Translations under genes and position numbers: made by a program
Shown here: positions 26,711 to 36,060 of the stretch, piece after piece
Position numbering within the stretch: position 1 is the first letter of the stretch
How the letters are laid out: the number at the start of each line of letters is the position of its first letter
Source: Methyloglobulus sp.
GTDB taxonomy: Bacteria > Pseudomonadota > Gammaproteobacteria > Methylococcales > Methylomonadaceae
Length of the DNA stretch: 64,000 nucleotides
Reading direction: 5' to 3'
NCBI GenBank assembly: GCA_013141505.1
Contig: JABFQX010000024.1
Coordinates: 1 to 64,000, forward strand
Notes under the pieces: model-generated
Database searches by the model: none
What the model was told of the DNA's origin: nothing
Seen by the model: only the letters and a program-made list of their open reading frames with translations

Positions 26711-27856
26711 GTGTTCAAAGCCATAAAGCAAGCGCCACCCGATAATCCCAAAATTGATCGTTTCCCGTGCAGCAAATGTGGTGCTTTGCTCACGTTTAAG
26801 CCTGGAACCCAGCATCTGGTTTGCGACTATTGCGGTGAACAAAACCAGATTGAAGATCGTCTCGAGGTTATCCAGGAATACGACTTTCACCAGGCGTTAG
26901 TTGAGTTGGCGCGGGCAAAACCTGCCGTAGGCATAGCGCAGATACAATGCGATGCCTGTGGTGCCGGGTTTAAGTTTGCTAACAACGTCCACGCTGGTGA
27001 ATGCCCGTTTTGCGGGACTGCGATTGTTACTGGCACAGCTCAAACAAAGCCGATAACACCTAAATCCTTGCTGCCTTTTAAAATTAACGAACAGCAAGCC
27101 AAGCAGGAGTTTAAACGTTGGCTAAAAGGTTTGTGGTTTGCACCCAGTAAAGTCAAAAAATACACCGATGATGATGCCAAGTTGAAAGGCGTTTACATTC
27201 CCTACTGGACGTACGACAGCGACACGGAAACCCGTTATTTCGGTGCGCGTGGGGATGTGTATTATGTCAATCAAGAAGTTCAAACGGTCAGGGAGGGTCG
27301 AGTCATATATGAGACCCGGCAAGTACCGCAAATCCAATGGACTCCTGTGCAGGGCAGGGTGGCTCGATTTTTCGACGATGTACTGGTTGGCGCCAGCACC
27401 TCTTTACCCCGGCAAATTTTGGATCAACTGGAACCCTGGGATTTGGCAAACCTTGTGCCCTATAACGAAAGCTACCTGAGCGGTTTTACCAGCGAATATT
27501 ATCAGGTCAATCTCGACCAGGGTTTTGATAATGCCAAACGTAAGATGGAAAGCGTCATCTATCAAGATATTGCTTTCGATATCGGCGGCGATCAACAACG
27601 CATCGACCAATTTAATACCCAACACAGCAACACGACTTACAAACATTGTTTATTGCCAGTCTGGTCTGCCGCATTCCGATACCAGCAAAAAGCCTATCAT
27701 TTCATTATCAACGGTAGGACGGGGCAGGTGCAAGGCGAACGGCCTTACAGCTACTGGAAAATCGGCTTTGCCATTTTCTTTGGCGTTATCGTTTTAGTTG
27801 GCCTGTTAATAGCGATGGAGCGGGCAGGGGTGATGCAGGATGTTAGGGGTTATTGA
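26711..27856 (+). CDS. Zinc-ribbon membrane protein (YdjG-like)
   Basis: A 381-residue protein starting at GTG 26711. Two zinc ribbons lie near the N-terminus: CSKC (20-23) with CDYC (38-41), and CDAC with CPFC (about 78-100). The central region is a conserved soluble domain (KGVYIPYWTYDSDTETRYFG), and one C-terminal membrane helix (IGFAIFFGVIVLVGLLIAME) would place the protein on the inner membrane. Proteins of this type are often mislabelled as 'primosomal protein N-prime'. It follows the SPFH gene by 20 bp, like YdjG with YdjI in Bacillus. The exact role is unknown. Confidence 0.75.
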   Translation: MFKAIKQAPPDNPKIDRFPCSKCGALLTFKPGTQHLVCDYCGEQNQIEDRLEVIQEYDFHQALVELARAKPAVGIAQIQCDACGAGFKFANNVHAGECPFCGTAIVTGTAQTKPITPKSLLPFKINEQQAKQEFKRWLKGLWFAPSKVKKYTDDDAKLKGVYIPYWTYDSDTETRYFGARGDVYYVNQEVQTVREGRVIYETRQVPQIQWTPVQGRVARFFDDVLVGASTSLPRQILDQLEPWDLANLVPYNESYLSGFTSEYYQVNLDQGFDNAKRKMESVIYQDIAFDIGGDQQRIDQFNTQHSNTTYKHCLLPVWSAAFRYQQKAYHFIINGRTGQVQGERPYSYWKIGFAIFFGVIVLVGLLIAMERAGVMQDVRGY

Positions 27857-27956
27857 TAGCTCTCAAATGCAATAAACGACAGCTCTTTTAGGTCATCGCT
27901 ATGCTGTCGCCAATAGCCATGCTATAGATCCGGCTTTTTAATATTCGAAGTGGTTC

Positions 27957-28058
27957 CGATGCCCTTCCATTACTTCGGCTACGCTCAGCACAAGTTCGCT
28001 CAGGGCACGTTACCTCTGTGTTCCCTGAGCGAAGCCGAAGGGAAATTAATACTTCATG
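27957..28058. repeat. Palindromic repeat family R1, copy 1
   Basis: Contains TTCGGCTACGCTCAG on the left and the diagnostic right end CCCTGAGCGAAGCCGAAGGG followed by AAATTAATACTTCAT. It matches the elements at 45592-45670 and 60676-60789. It lies between two convergent genes (the zinc-ribbon membrane protein and the zf-TFIIB protein). Confidence 0.8.
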
Positions 28059-28064
28059 ACTGGA

Positions 28065-28742
28065 TTAATAATTGCCAAAAACTTTTGAGACCAACCAAAT
28101 TAACGCGGTCGCTAGGTTTACTGTTATATCACACTGATTATCACCCAGATTGTCATTGCCGCCGCTATAGCTTGAACGGGGTAATCGGGCATGATATTTT
28201 TCCGGTTTTTCCTTGGCTTTCGCGGTTTGCTCGTGCAGCAATTGACCACCGGCTTTTTTCCATTCCAAAAGATGAATAAGTTCGCCGTTATCCAGCCATA
28301 TACCATCTACGATACACTGATCGACAACAACGCCGCTACGTTGCCCGAAATTAACCCGATTCATTAAACGTCGACATTGGGGACATTTGATATATCTGAT
28401 TTTATGGGGCTTTAAATAGCGATCCTTATTGATAGTGTCGATATGTTCGAGATTGATGGCATACACATTGGACACCGAGCTGTGTAGGACGGCTTCGATT
28501 TCGCCGCGATCAAAAAACAAGCCGAAACAGGTTTTGCAGCGTTCGATAAAGACATTATCTTCCAGCGTTAATTTAATGGTCTGTAAAGGAATGTCGCAGT
28601 GAGGGCAGATGCGGTTAGTAACTGTTTTGGCAACAACATACGGTTGCCGAGCGTGTAAATCGACATCATTGCGCGTTCCACAATAATGACATTTATTGAT
28701 GTTGGCAGGTAGTGGTGCGCCACAGTGTTTACAGCTTGCCAT
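28065..28742 (-). CDS. zf-TFIIB domain protein with three zinc-binding modules
   Basis: A 225-residue protein with an N-terminal zinc ribbon (CKHCGAPLPANINKCHYCG) and two zf-TFIIB domains (CPHCDIPLQTIKLTLEDN with ERCKTCFGLFFDRGEIEAVL, then CPQCRRLMNRVNFGQR with VVDQCIVDGIWLDNGELIHL). No catalytic motif is visible. It faces the XpaC-TelA-SPFH-zinc-ribbon operon convergently, and its N-terminal ribbon is of the same kind as that of the membrane protein, suggesting but not proving a shared process. Confidence 0.75.
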   Translation of the reverse strand: MASCKHCGAPLPANINKCHYCGTRNDVDLHARQPYVVAKTVTNRICPHCDIPLQTIKLTLEDNVFIERCKTCFGLFFDRGEIEAVLHSSVSNVYAINLEHIDTINKDRYLKPHKIRYIKCPQCRRLMNRVNFGQRSGVVVDQCIVDGIWLDNGELIHLLEWKKAGGQLLHEQTAKAKEKPEKYHARLPRSSYSGGNDNLGDNQCDITVNLATALIWLVSKVFGNY

Positions 28743-28969
28743 AATTTTTTGTTAGTTGATTTTTATATTGATAATGTCAGTGTAAAGGGTAGTTGAAAAG
28801 TTAGCGGCTGCAAATATCGATATGGCAAGATGTGAGGGCTATCAAATTATTTTTTGGAAATATACTTTGTGATTTTCGTTATTTTTATAACAGTCGATTT
28901 TTACAAAAATCTTCAATTTCCCGGTTTATGACCTAGAATTGACCTATTGATCACACTGGTAAATAGACT

Positions 28970-30145
28970 ATGGAATTTAAAGAATACCTGAAATTGCTCG
29001 TTCAAAATGACGGTTCTGATTTGTATCTGACTGTCGATGCACCACCTGCCGCTAAATTTCAAGGGGTATTGCGGCCTCTGGAAAATATTAAGCTGACTAA
29101 AGATCGGTTAAAGCAAATCGCTTATGCCTTGATGGATACCGATCAGCAGAAAGCATTTGAACACCAGCCGGAATTAAATCTGGCGATTTCAGAGCCCGGA
29201 ATTGGCCGGTTTCGGATTAATATTTTTAAGCAGCGCAATTGTTTTTCCCTCGTTATTCGCAACATTAAGGTAGAAATCCCCAATGCCGATATGTTGGGGT
29301 TGCCTGATGTATTAAAGCGGGTCATCATGGAAAAGCGTGGCTTGATCTTGTTTATCGGCGGCACTGGTTCGGGCAAGTCAACCTCGTTGGCTGCGTTGAT
29401 CGACCATCGTAACGCCAATAGTTCCGGCCATATCATTACCATAGAAGACCCGATTGAATATATCCATCCGCACAAGAAGTCCCTGGTTAACCAACGCGAA
29501 GTCGGGGTTGATACTTTAAGTTATGAGGATGCCCTCAAAAATACCTTACGGCAAGCGCCGGATGTGATCCTGATCGGCGAAATCCGCAGCCAGGAAACCA
29601 TGGAACATGCCTTGGCATTCGCGGAAACCGGGCATCTATGCCTGTCAACGTTGCACGCAAATAATTCCAACCAAGCACTGGATAGGATTATCAATTTCTT
29701 CCCGGAAGAACGCCGTAACCAGTTGTTGCTGGATTTGTCTTTGAATTTAAAAGCCTTTGTTTCCCAACGCCTGGTTCCCACCATAGAAGGTAAGCGGACA
29801 GCGGCGATTGAGATATTACTGGCCTCGCAATTGGTCAGGGATTTGATCCATAAAGGTGATGTTCATTCTATCAAGGAGGCGATGGAAAAATCCGAAAATA
29901 TCGGTATGCAGACCTTTGACAGCCACCTGCTCAGGCTATTCAAGGACGGTATCATTACGCTTGAAGAAGCATTGCTAAACTCTGATTCGCCGAATAACCT
30001 TAAATTGAAGATTAATTTAAGTGAGGGTCATGGCTCGGTATCGCCAGCCAGCAAGGCAGCCGATTCGGCAAAGAGTGGGGTGGCAGGAGGTTTGTCTTTG
30101 CAAGCCATTCACAAAGATGACGATAAGGATGAGCCAGGCATGTAG
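28970..30145 (+). CDS. pilU: Type IV pilus retraction ATPase PilU
   Basis: PilU is an accessory retraction motor that assists PilT in disassembling type IV pili. The 391-residue protein has an N-terminal PAS-like domain, Walker A GGTGSGKST (near residue 128), the Asp box (ITIEDPIEYIH), Walker B (APDVILIGEIRSQETMEHAL) and the His box (GHLCLSTLHANNSNQALDRI). Its length and start (EFKEYLKLLVQNDGSDLYLT) match PilU better than PilT. No pilT is adjacent. The minor-pilin operons lie 9 kb downstream. Confidence 0.9.
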   Translation: MEFKEYLKLLVQNDGSDLYLTVDAPPAAKFQGVLRPLENIKLTKDRLKQIAYALMDTDQQKAFEHQPELNLAISEPGIGRFRINIFKQRNCFSLVIRNIKVEIPNADMLGLPDVLKRVIMEKRGLILFIGGTGSGKSTSLAALIDHRNANSSGHIITIEDPIEYIHPHKKSLVNQREVGVDTLSYEDALKNTLRQAPDVILIGEIRSQETMEHALAFAETGHLCLSTLHANNSNQALDRIINFFPEERRNQLLLDLSLNLKAFVSQRLVPTIEGKRTAAIEILLASQLVRDLIHKGDVHSIKEAMEKSENIGMQTFDSHLLRLFKDGIITLEEALLNSDSPNNLKLKINLSEGHGSVSPASKAADSAKSGVAGGLSLQAIHKDDDKDEPGM

Positions 30146-30259
30146 TTGCAGGGCAGTTTTCTATTTGAGGATGTGTTTTTCAAGACTTGAGCGGCTCTGC
30201 TAAAAAGGTTTTTTGGGTTATAATCGACCACTTTTTATAGCCCACTAAGACAAACTGAC

Positions 30260-31174
30260 GTGTCCAGCTCAAAATACGATGTAACAACTTTTCAGGGACT
30301 TATCCTTGCTTTGCAAGATTACTGGTCTGCCCAGGGTTGTATTTTATTGCAGCCACTGGATCAGGAAGTCGGTGCAGGGACATTCCATCCAGCCACTTTT
30401 TTACGTGCGATAGGTCCCGAGCCTTGGAATACGGCCTACGTCCAGCCGTCGCGCAGACCCACTGATGGGCGGTTTGGCGAAAATCCCAACCGTCTTCAGC
30501 ATTATTACCAATATCAAGTTGCCTTGAAACCTTCACCTGACAATATCCAGGAGCTTTATTTGGGTTCCCTGCGTGAATTAGGTTTCGATTTGCTCGAACA
30601 CGACATTCGTTTTGTTGAAGACAACTGGGAATCACCCACCTTGGGTGCATGGGGCTTGGGTTGGGAAGTTTGGTTGAATGGCATGGAAGTGACCCAATTT
30701 ACTTATTTTCAGCAAGTCGGTGGTTTGGAATGTAGGCCGGTCACGGGAGAAATAACATATGGTTTGGAACGCTTGGCAATGTATTTGCAGGGTGTTAAAA
30801 GCGTGTTCGATTTGGTTTGGACGAAAGGTTCATTTGGTGTTGTGACTTACGGTGATGTGTTCCATCAAAACGAAGTCGAAATGTCCGCATACAATTTCGA
30901 CCATGCCAACGTGCCGTTTCTGTTCCAATGTTTTGACCAGTATGAAAAAGAATGCCAAAAATTGATCGAACTGGATTTGCCGCTACCGGCTTATGAAATG
31001 GTACTGAAAGCGTCTCATACCTTTAACTTATTGGATGCGCGTCATGCTATTTCGGTTACCGAGCGGCAACGCTATATTTTGCGGGTAAGAACCTTGTCAA
31101 GGGCGGTTGCCGAAGCCTATTACCAACGTCGGGAATCTCTAGGTTTCCCGATGTGTGCAGGGCAGGGAGCATAA
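30260..31174 (+). CDS. glyQ: Glycyl-tRNA synthetase alpha subunit
   Basis: The catalytic subunit of the alpha2beta2 bacterial GlyRS. The 304-residue protein begins with GTG 30260 and has class II synthetase features ([40 protein letters not shown]). It overlaps the open frame of glyS, as usual for this gene pair. Confidence 0.98.
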   Translation: MSSSKYDVTTFQGLILALQDYWSAQGCILLQPLDQEVGAGTFHPATFLRAIGPEPWNTAYVQPSRRPTDGRFGENPNRLQHYYQYQVALKPSPDNIQELYLGSLRELGFDLLEHDIRFVEDNWESPTLGAWGLGWEVWLNGMEVTQFTYFQQVGGLECRPVTGEITYGLERLAMYLQGVKSVFDLVWTKGSFGVVTYGDVFHQNEVEMSAYNFDHANVPFLFQCFDQYEKECQKLIELDLPLPAYEMVLKASHTFNLLDARHAISVTERQRYILRVRTLSRAVAEAYYQRRESLGFPMCAGQGA

Positions 31175-31175
31175 C

Positions 31176-33242
31176 ATGACAGCAAAACATTTATTGTTTG
31201 AATTAGGCTCGGAAGAGTTGCCGCCGAAAACCCTTATCAAGTTGAGCCAAGCCTTGCTTGATGGTGTGCTACAAGGATTGAATGCAGCGGAACTCACGTT
31301 TACTGGCGCTAAGGCTTATGCCACCCCCAGGCGATTAGCGGTGTTCATCGAAAATCTGTCTAGCCACCAGCCTGATAAAATCGTCGAAAAACGTGGCCCA
31401 GCGATTCAAGCGGCATTTGCCGCAGATGGAAAACCCAGCAAGGCCGCAGAAGGTTTTGCCGCCAGTTGCGGTACGACTTTCGATAAATTAGAAAGATTAA
31501 AAACCGACAAAGGCGAATGGCTAATTTATAAGCTGGCAGTCAAAGGCATGCCGACCGAGCAACTTATCCCCGACCTTCTCCGTCAAAGTATTTCGGCATT
31601 GCCCATTGCAAAGCGGATGCGCTGGGGCAGCTTTGCCACGGAATTTGTTCGACCCGTACATTGGGCAGTTTTGCTATACGGACATTCCGTAATCGAATGC
31701 GAAATCCTTGGTTTGACCACAGGCACAACAACACACGGACATCGCTTTCATGCGTCGCAAGCCATCACCCTCAGCAGCCCGGAAAATTATGCCGATGTTT
31801 TGTTCCAGCAAGGCAAAGTGATTGCGGATGTCGAGCAAAGAAAAACCATCATACGCGATAAGGCTAACCTTGCTGCATCAGCAGTCAATGGCATAGCCCA
31901 CATTGAAGATGATTTACTGGAAGAAATAGCCGCATTGAATGAATGGCCCGTGCCGGTTACAGGCGGTTTCGACCCGCGTTTTTTGGAATTACCCGCCGAA
32001 GTATTGATTACCACGATGCAAACCAACCAGAAATATTTTCCGGTTAAAGATGCCAGTGGTGCGTTATTGCCTTATTTTATTACCTTCAGCAATATCGAAA
32101 GTACCCGGCCTGAATCCATCAAGCAGGGTAATGAACGCGTCATTACACCGCGCCTGACCGATGCTGAATTTTTCTGGAAGCAGGATAGGAAGCAATCATT
32201 GGCTGATCGTGTTGAAAGTCTGGGCACTATCGTCTTCCAGGAAAAGTTAGGTACGTTGGCAGATAAAACCCAGCGGGTCATTAATCTTGCTGAGAAGGTA
32301 GCGGCTGATCTTGGCGCTAATATTGAGTGGGCGAAACGCGCTGCGTTGTTAGCGAAAGCGGATTTAATGACCGACATGGTTGGTGAGTTTGGCAATCTAC
32401 AGGGCATTATGGGACGTTATTACGCCCTAGCTGATAATGAACCTGAAGAAGTTGCTAACGCTATTGAGCAGCATTATTTTCCCAAGCAATCAGGCAGTCC
32501 GATACCGCCCAGCCAAACAGGGCAGATTGTTGCGCTGGCAGATAAAATTGATACCTTGACGGGAATATTCAGTGCCGGGTTAATTCCTACGGGCGATAAA
32601 GACCCTTATGCCTTAAGACGGGCTGCACTCGGAGCATTGAGAATCATCATTGAAAGTGAACTAAGCCTAGATATTGTTGCTTTAGTCAATGTGTCGTTGG
32701 CACAGTACGCACATGCGTTTGATCGCGAAGCAACCCGCAAATTGGTTATTGATTTTATTTTTGAGCGCTTAAAAGGCTATTGCTTAGATCGCGGTTTTGC
32801 GCCCGATGAGTTCGATGCCGTCATTTCAGTCAATCCCGTGCAACCCTTGGACTTCATGAAACGGTTGCAAGCAGTCAAAGCGTTCAGGCAATTGCCAGAA
32901 GCGGAAAGTCTGGCCGCCGCCAACAAACGGATAAGGAATATCCTGAAAAAATCCGACACTGCTCCTGCTACACAAGTAGGTGAACTGGTAGAAACCGAAG
33001 AACGTGATTTGTTTGCTGCGGCCAAGCAATCGGCAATTGATATTCAACCTTTCCTGGCAACACGGGATTACCAAGCCGCACTGAGCCGCCTTGCCCTGAC
33101 TGAAATTGCCGTCAATGCATTTTTTGATAAGGTTATGGTGATGTGTGACGACGTTGACTTACGTGCCAGACGTTTGGCTTTGCTAAACATGTTGTCTGAA
33201 CAATTTTTGCAGATTGCTGATATATCGAAATTACAGTCGTAA
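31176..33242 (+). CDS. glyS: Glycyl-tRNA synthetase beta subunit
   Basis: The tRNA-binding subunit of GlyRS. Start ATG 31176 (MTAKHLLFELGSEELPPKTL) gives 688 residues. It includes the HD-like central region (FGNLQGIMGRYYALADNEPE) and the C-terminal anticodon-binding domain (IRNILKKSD). It begins 1 base after the glyQ stop and is followed by gmhB after 5 bp, a common gammaproteobacterial order. Confidence 0.98.
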   Translation: MTAKHLLFELGSEELPPKTLIKLSQALLDGVLQGLNAAELTFTGAKAYATPRRLAVFIENLSSHQPDKIVEKRGPAIQAAFAADGKPSKAAEGFAASCGTTFDKLERLKTDKGEWLIYKLAVKGMPTEQLIPDLLRQSISALPIAKRMRWGSFATEFVRPVHWAVLLYGHSVIECEILGLTTGTTTHGHRFHASQAITLSSPENYADVLFQQGKVIADVEQRKTIIRDKANLAASAVNGIAHIEDDLLEEIAALNEWPVPVTGGFDPRFLELPAEVLITTMQTNQKYFPVKDASGALLPYFITFSNIESTRPESIKQGNERVITPRLTDAEFFWKQDRKQSLADRVESLGTIVFQEKLGTLADKTQRVINLAEKVAADLGANIEWAKRAALLAKADLMTDMVGEFGNLQGIMGRYYALADNEPEEVANAIEQHYFPKQSGSPIPPSQTGQIVALADKIDTLTGIFSAGLIPTGDKDPYALRRAALGALRIIIESELSLDIVALVNVSLAQYAHAFDREATRKLVIDFIFERLKGYCLDRGFAPDEFDAVISVNPVQPLDFMKRLQAVKAFRQLPEAESLAAANKRIRNILKKSDTAPATQVGELVETEERDLFAAAKQSAIDIQPFLATRDYQAALSRLALTEIAVNAFFDKVMVMCDDVDLRARRLALLNMLSEQFLQIADISKLQS

Positions 33243-33247
33243 GCGGT

Positions 33248-33793
33248 ATGGAGCAACGCCGTTATGTGCTGCTGGACAGGGATGGTGTCATTAACCATGA
33301 CTCCGAGGATTTTATTAAATCCCCCGAAGAATGGCGACCTATTGACGGTAGCCTTGAAGGCATTGCTTTGCTTAATCAAGCTGGCTATGAAGTGGCGGTG
33401 ATTACCAACCAATCAGGTTTGGCTCGAGGCTTGTTCGATGATGCCATGTTGACGGCAATACACGAAAAAATGCAGCATATGTTGGCGGATAAGGGCGGCA
33501 AAATTGCAGATATTTACTATTGTCCGCACGCCCCGGACAGTTTGTGTAACTGCCGTAAACCCAAACCCGGCTTGCTGGAGCAATTTGCTGCTGAAAAAAA
33601 GGTCGATTTAAAATCTGTTTATGTCATCGGTGATTCCCTGCGTGATATTCAGGCGGCACAGGCTGTGAGTGCGAAACCTATCCTGGTCAAATCTGGAAAA
33701 GGCGAACAAACCTTGACCAATAATCCTAATCTTAACATTCCCGTCTTTGAAAATCTGTATGCCGCAGCCGAACTCATTACCTCAAACCAATAA
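33248..33793 (+). CDS. gmhB: D-glycero-beta-D-manno-heptose 1,7-bisphosphate 7-phosphatase
   Basis: GmhB is a HAD phosphatase in ADP-heptose synthesis for LPS inner core. The 181-residue protein has the HAD nucleophile motif LLDRDGVIN, the zinc-binding insertion CPHAPDSLCNCRKPKPG (C-x-H, then C-x-C), and motif III/IV VIGDSLRDIQAA. Full length; it follows glyS within the same operon. Confidence 0.94.
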   Translation: MEQRRYVLLDRDGVINHDSEDFIKSPEEWRPIDGSLEGIALLNQAGYEVAVITNQSGLARGLFDDAMLTAIHEKMQHMLADKGGKIADIYYCPHAPDSLCNCRKPKPGLLEQFAAEKKVDLKSVYVIGDSLRDIQAAQAVSAKPILVKSGKGEQTLTNNPNLNIPVFENLYAAAELITSNQ

Positions 33794-34511
33794 CGATAAT
33801 ATACGGATCTATTTGGGTTCAGCGGCATTTTTTGTTGGTTTGGTTGTTTCTGCCATTGTGTTTGCTCCCCTCGTTATGGCGTGCATCGTTTTTCCTTTTG
33901 CTGTCCGTTATAACATCGGGCGGGTTTGGGCAGGAACCGTGCTAAAAATGGTCGAAATCTGTTGCGGTATCCGCTATGAAGTTGAAGGTTTGGAGCATAT
34001 CAACGCCAACAGTGCGGTGGTTGTGTTGAGCAATCATCAATCGGCATGGGAGACCATTGCCTTCAGGTGGTTCTTGCCTCCCCAAACATCGTTGTTTAAA
34101 GAGTCATTGTTATGGATACCGTTCTGGGGCTGGGCAATGGCGACTTTAAAACCCATCGCAATTGACAGGAACAGCAAGCATTCCGCCTTACGCAAATTAA
34201 TCAGTCATGGAACTGAGGCTTTAAAAGAAGGCCTGTGGGTCGTTGTTTTCCCCGAAGGTACGCGTATGCCGGTCGATAAGTTGGGTGGTTTTAGTGCGGG
34301 CGGGGCGATGTTGGCGCAAAAATCGGGTTACCCTGTCATACCTGTCGCACTTAACGCCGGGCATTGTTGGCCGCGTTACAGCTTTTTAAAGTACCCCGGT
34401 GTTATTAAGGTAAAGGTTGGTGGCCTTATAGAGACTAAAGGCCGCAAAGCGGGTGACATTAATAAAGAAGCTGAGGATTGGATAATATCCGCAATGCAGG
34501 CAATGGATTAA
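33759..34511 (+). CDS. plsC: 1-acyl-sn-glycerol-3-phosphate acyltransferase (PlsC family)
   Basis: An acyltransferase making phosphatidic acid from lysophosphatidate. It has an N-terminal membrane segment (AAFFVGLVVSAIVFAPLVMA), the acyltransferase motif LSNHQSAWETIA (HX4E instead of the commoner HX4D, as in a recognised subgroup) and FPEGTRMP. The start is uncertain. ATG 33759 overlaps the gmhB end by 35 bases; a TTG at 33747 or a later start is possible. The glyQS-gmhB-plsC order is common. Confidence 0.88.
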   Translation: MPQPNSLPQTNNDNIRIYLGSAAFFVGLVVSAIVFAPLVMACIVFPFAVRYNIGRVWAGTVLKMVEICCGIRYEVEGLEHINANSAVVVLSNHQSAWETIAFRWFLPPQTSLFKESLLWIPFWGWAMATLKPIAIDRNSKHSALRKLISHGTEALKEGLWVVVFPEGTRMPVDKLGGFSAGGAMLAQKSGYPVIPVALNAGHCWPRYSFLKYPGVIKVKVGGLIETKGRKAGDINKEAEDWIISAMQAMD

Positions 34512-34614
34512 TGAGTCATCTTGCATCATCTATTTTGCCGGTGCATGAAAACAGGCTAAGTGCGTATAATAACGCCTTTGGTTTAAGATTAAATTTTAAG
34601 TTGGTGTAAGTTAA

Positions 34615-35031
34615 ATGAAAAAACAATTAGTTGTCCTCGTATTACCCTTTTTGCTTACGGGATGTGCTGATAAGCAGCATTTCGAAGAAGCCGTATTAGC
34701 AGAAATGGAAAAAGAGAAAGACATTAAAGATTACAAGATAGACCCTGCCCACATGGCTAAATGTGTCGCCGACACGACCTATATTAATATGCCTGGGCTT
34801 TTTGCCTTTGATCCAACCAGAATGCAGGCTTATCGCAACTATACAAAAATGTTGACCCTGACAAAGCTGGAAGATCCCAAAAAAGCACTTGAAGAGCTGA
34901 GAAAAGAATTTGGTTCACCACAAGAGCTGGCTAAAGCCCATACCAATTACACAGAAAGCATTATGAACTGCTATACAGCTATCATGCATGAAGAAGATGC
35001 AGAAGAGAAACCCGCTAAAGAACAGGGGTAG
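34615..35031 (+). CDS. Small lipoprotein of unknown function
   Basis: A 138-residue precursor with a clear lipoprotein signal (MKKQLVVLVLPFLLTGCADK, acylated Cys17). The mature part is helical and charged with two further cysteines (AKCVADTTYI, IMNCYTAIMH) and ends in an acidic tail. I do not recognise the family. A -10-like TATAAT lies about 45 bp upstream, suggesting its own promoter. Confidence 0.7.
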   Translation: MKKQLVVLVLPFLLTGCADKQHFEEAVLAEMEKEKDIKDYKIDPAHMAKCVADTTYINMPGLFAFDPTRMQAYRNYTKMLTLTKLEDPKKALEELRKEFGSPQELAKAHTNYTESIMNCYTAIMHEEDAEEKPAKEQG

Positions 35032-35087
35032 TAGCTGGCTCATATATACCTGTCTTTAGTGGGCTTTATAATCCTTCGATGTCTATC

Positions 35088-35933
35088 TTAGGATTCGTCA
35101 GAGGAATCTGGCTTGCTTTGTTGGGTTGACTCGTTTGGTTTTACTTCGGAAGATTTAGTGACGGGTTTGTCCTCGGCGACAACCACAGATTCAGGTTTCA
35201 CGTCCTGTTTGCTTTCTTTAGGAGATTTATAGGGATCGTACACAGCCTCTTTGGCTGCTTTTTTTCTCTTGATTTCCTCTTCGGCAGCGAGGACATCGGC
35301 TTTCTTTTTTTCTTCCGCCAGTCGTTTTTCTTCCTCGATAGACTCAAAAAAACCTTTAAACCAAGTTTGATCTTTTAACACTTCCATATCAGGGTCTGCA
35401 AAAACATCGGTTGCATCCGGCAAATTGCCTTTATCTTTTGCAATTTTTAATGAGGCCAGGCAATTGTCATTATCACCCCGTAAGCCATGAATACAGCCCA
35501 GATTATAGGCGGCAACACCGGCTTGAATTGAATTGGCTTTTTCAAATTGTTTTTTTGCCATTTCATAAAGTTCATCGCTGGCGGGAACACCGCGCGCGCG
35601 CGCCAAGTCCATGCAGGCAACACCTGCATCAATAGCGGCAGCCAAATAACTGGGATCAAGTGTCATGCAAAAGGAGAATTTCGCAATGGCATTCCGGTAA
35701 ATATTGATTGATTCAGGCGGTGTCTTGCTTTTCGCCTGATGCAGCAAGGTAACGCCCCAGTGGTACAGGGTTTCGGCACGTAATGGATCGCCCCCTAGTA
35801 CATCGGCATAGTCCTGGTAGACGTCCTTCAACAATTGATCAGCTATGCTGCCTTCTGATTTTCGTGCTTTAACGGCTTTTTTAACGGCGGCATCTAGTTT
35901 TGATTTTTTTGTGAACGATGCAAAAAACGACAT
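35088..35933 (-). CDS. Tetratricopeptide-like protein of unknown function
   Basis: A 281-residue protein without a signal peptide. Residues about 35-190 form TPR-like helical pairs (LRAETLYHWGVTLLHQAKSK, AIAKFSFCMTLDPSYLAAAI, VAAYNLGCIHGLRGDNDNCL). The C-terminal 80 residues are a charged, low-complexity Lys/Glu/Ser region, probably disordered. AGGAGA precedes the ATG. It is probably a protein-interaction scaffold; the partner is unknown. Confidence 0.65.
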   Translation of the reverse strand: MSFFASFTKKSKLDAAVKKAVKARKSEGSIADQLLKDVYQDYADVLGGDPLRAETLYHWGVTLLHQAKSKTPPESINIYRNAIAKFSFCMTLDPSYLAAAIDAGVACMDLARARGVPASDELYEMAKKQFEKANSIQAGVAAYNLGCIHGLRGDNDNCLASLKIAKDKGNLPDATDVFADPDMEVLKDQTWFKGFFESIEEEKRLAEEKKKADVLAAEEEIKRKKAAKEAVYDPYKSPKESKQDVKPESVVVAEDKPVTKSSEVKPNESTQQSKPDSSDES

Positions 35934-36060
35934 GTAAGCATTCTCCTGTTTAGTGGGTTTTTCATTGTTATTCAGGCTAATAATAGCCCATTTTTAATAT
36001 CCAGAGCGCACGATATATCTAAATTGAAAAGATGTGCGATGCTCGGTTAGCCACGTTCAG

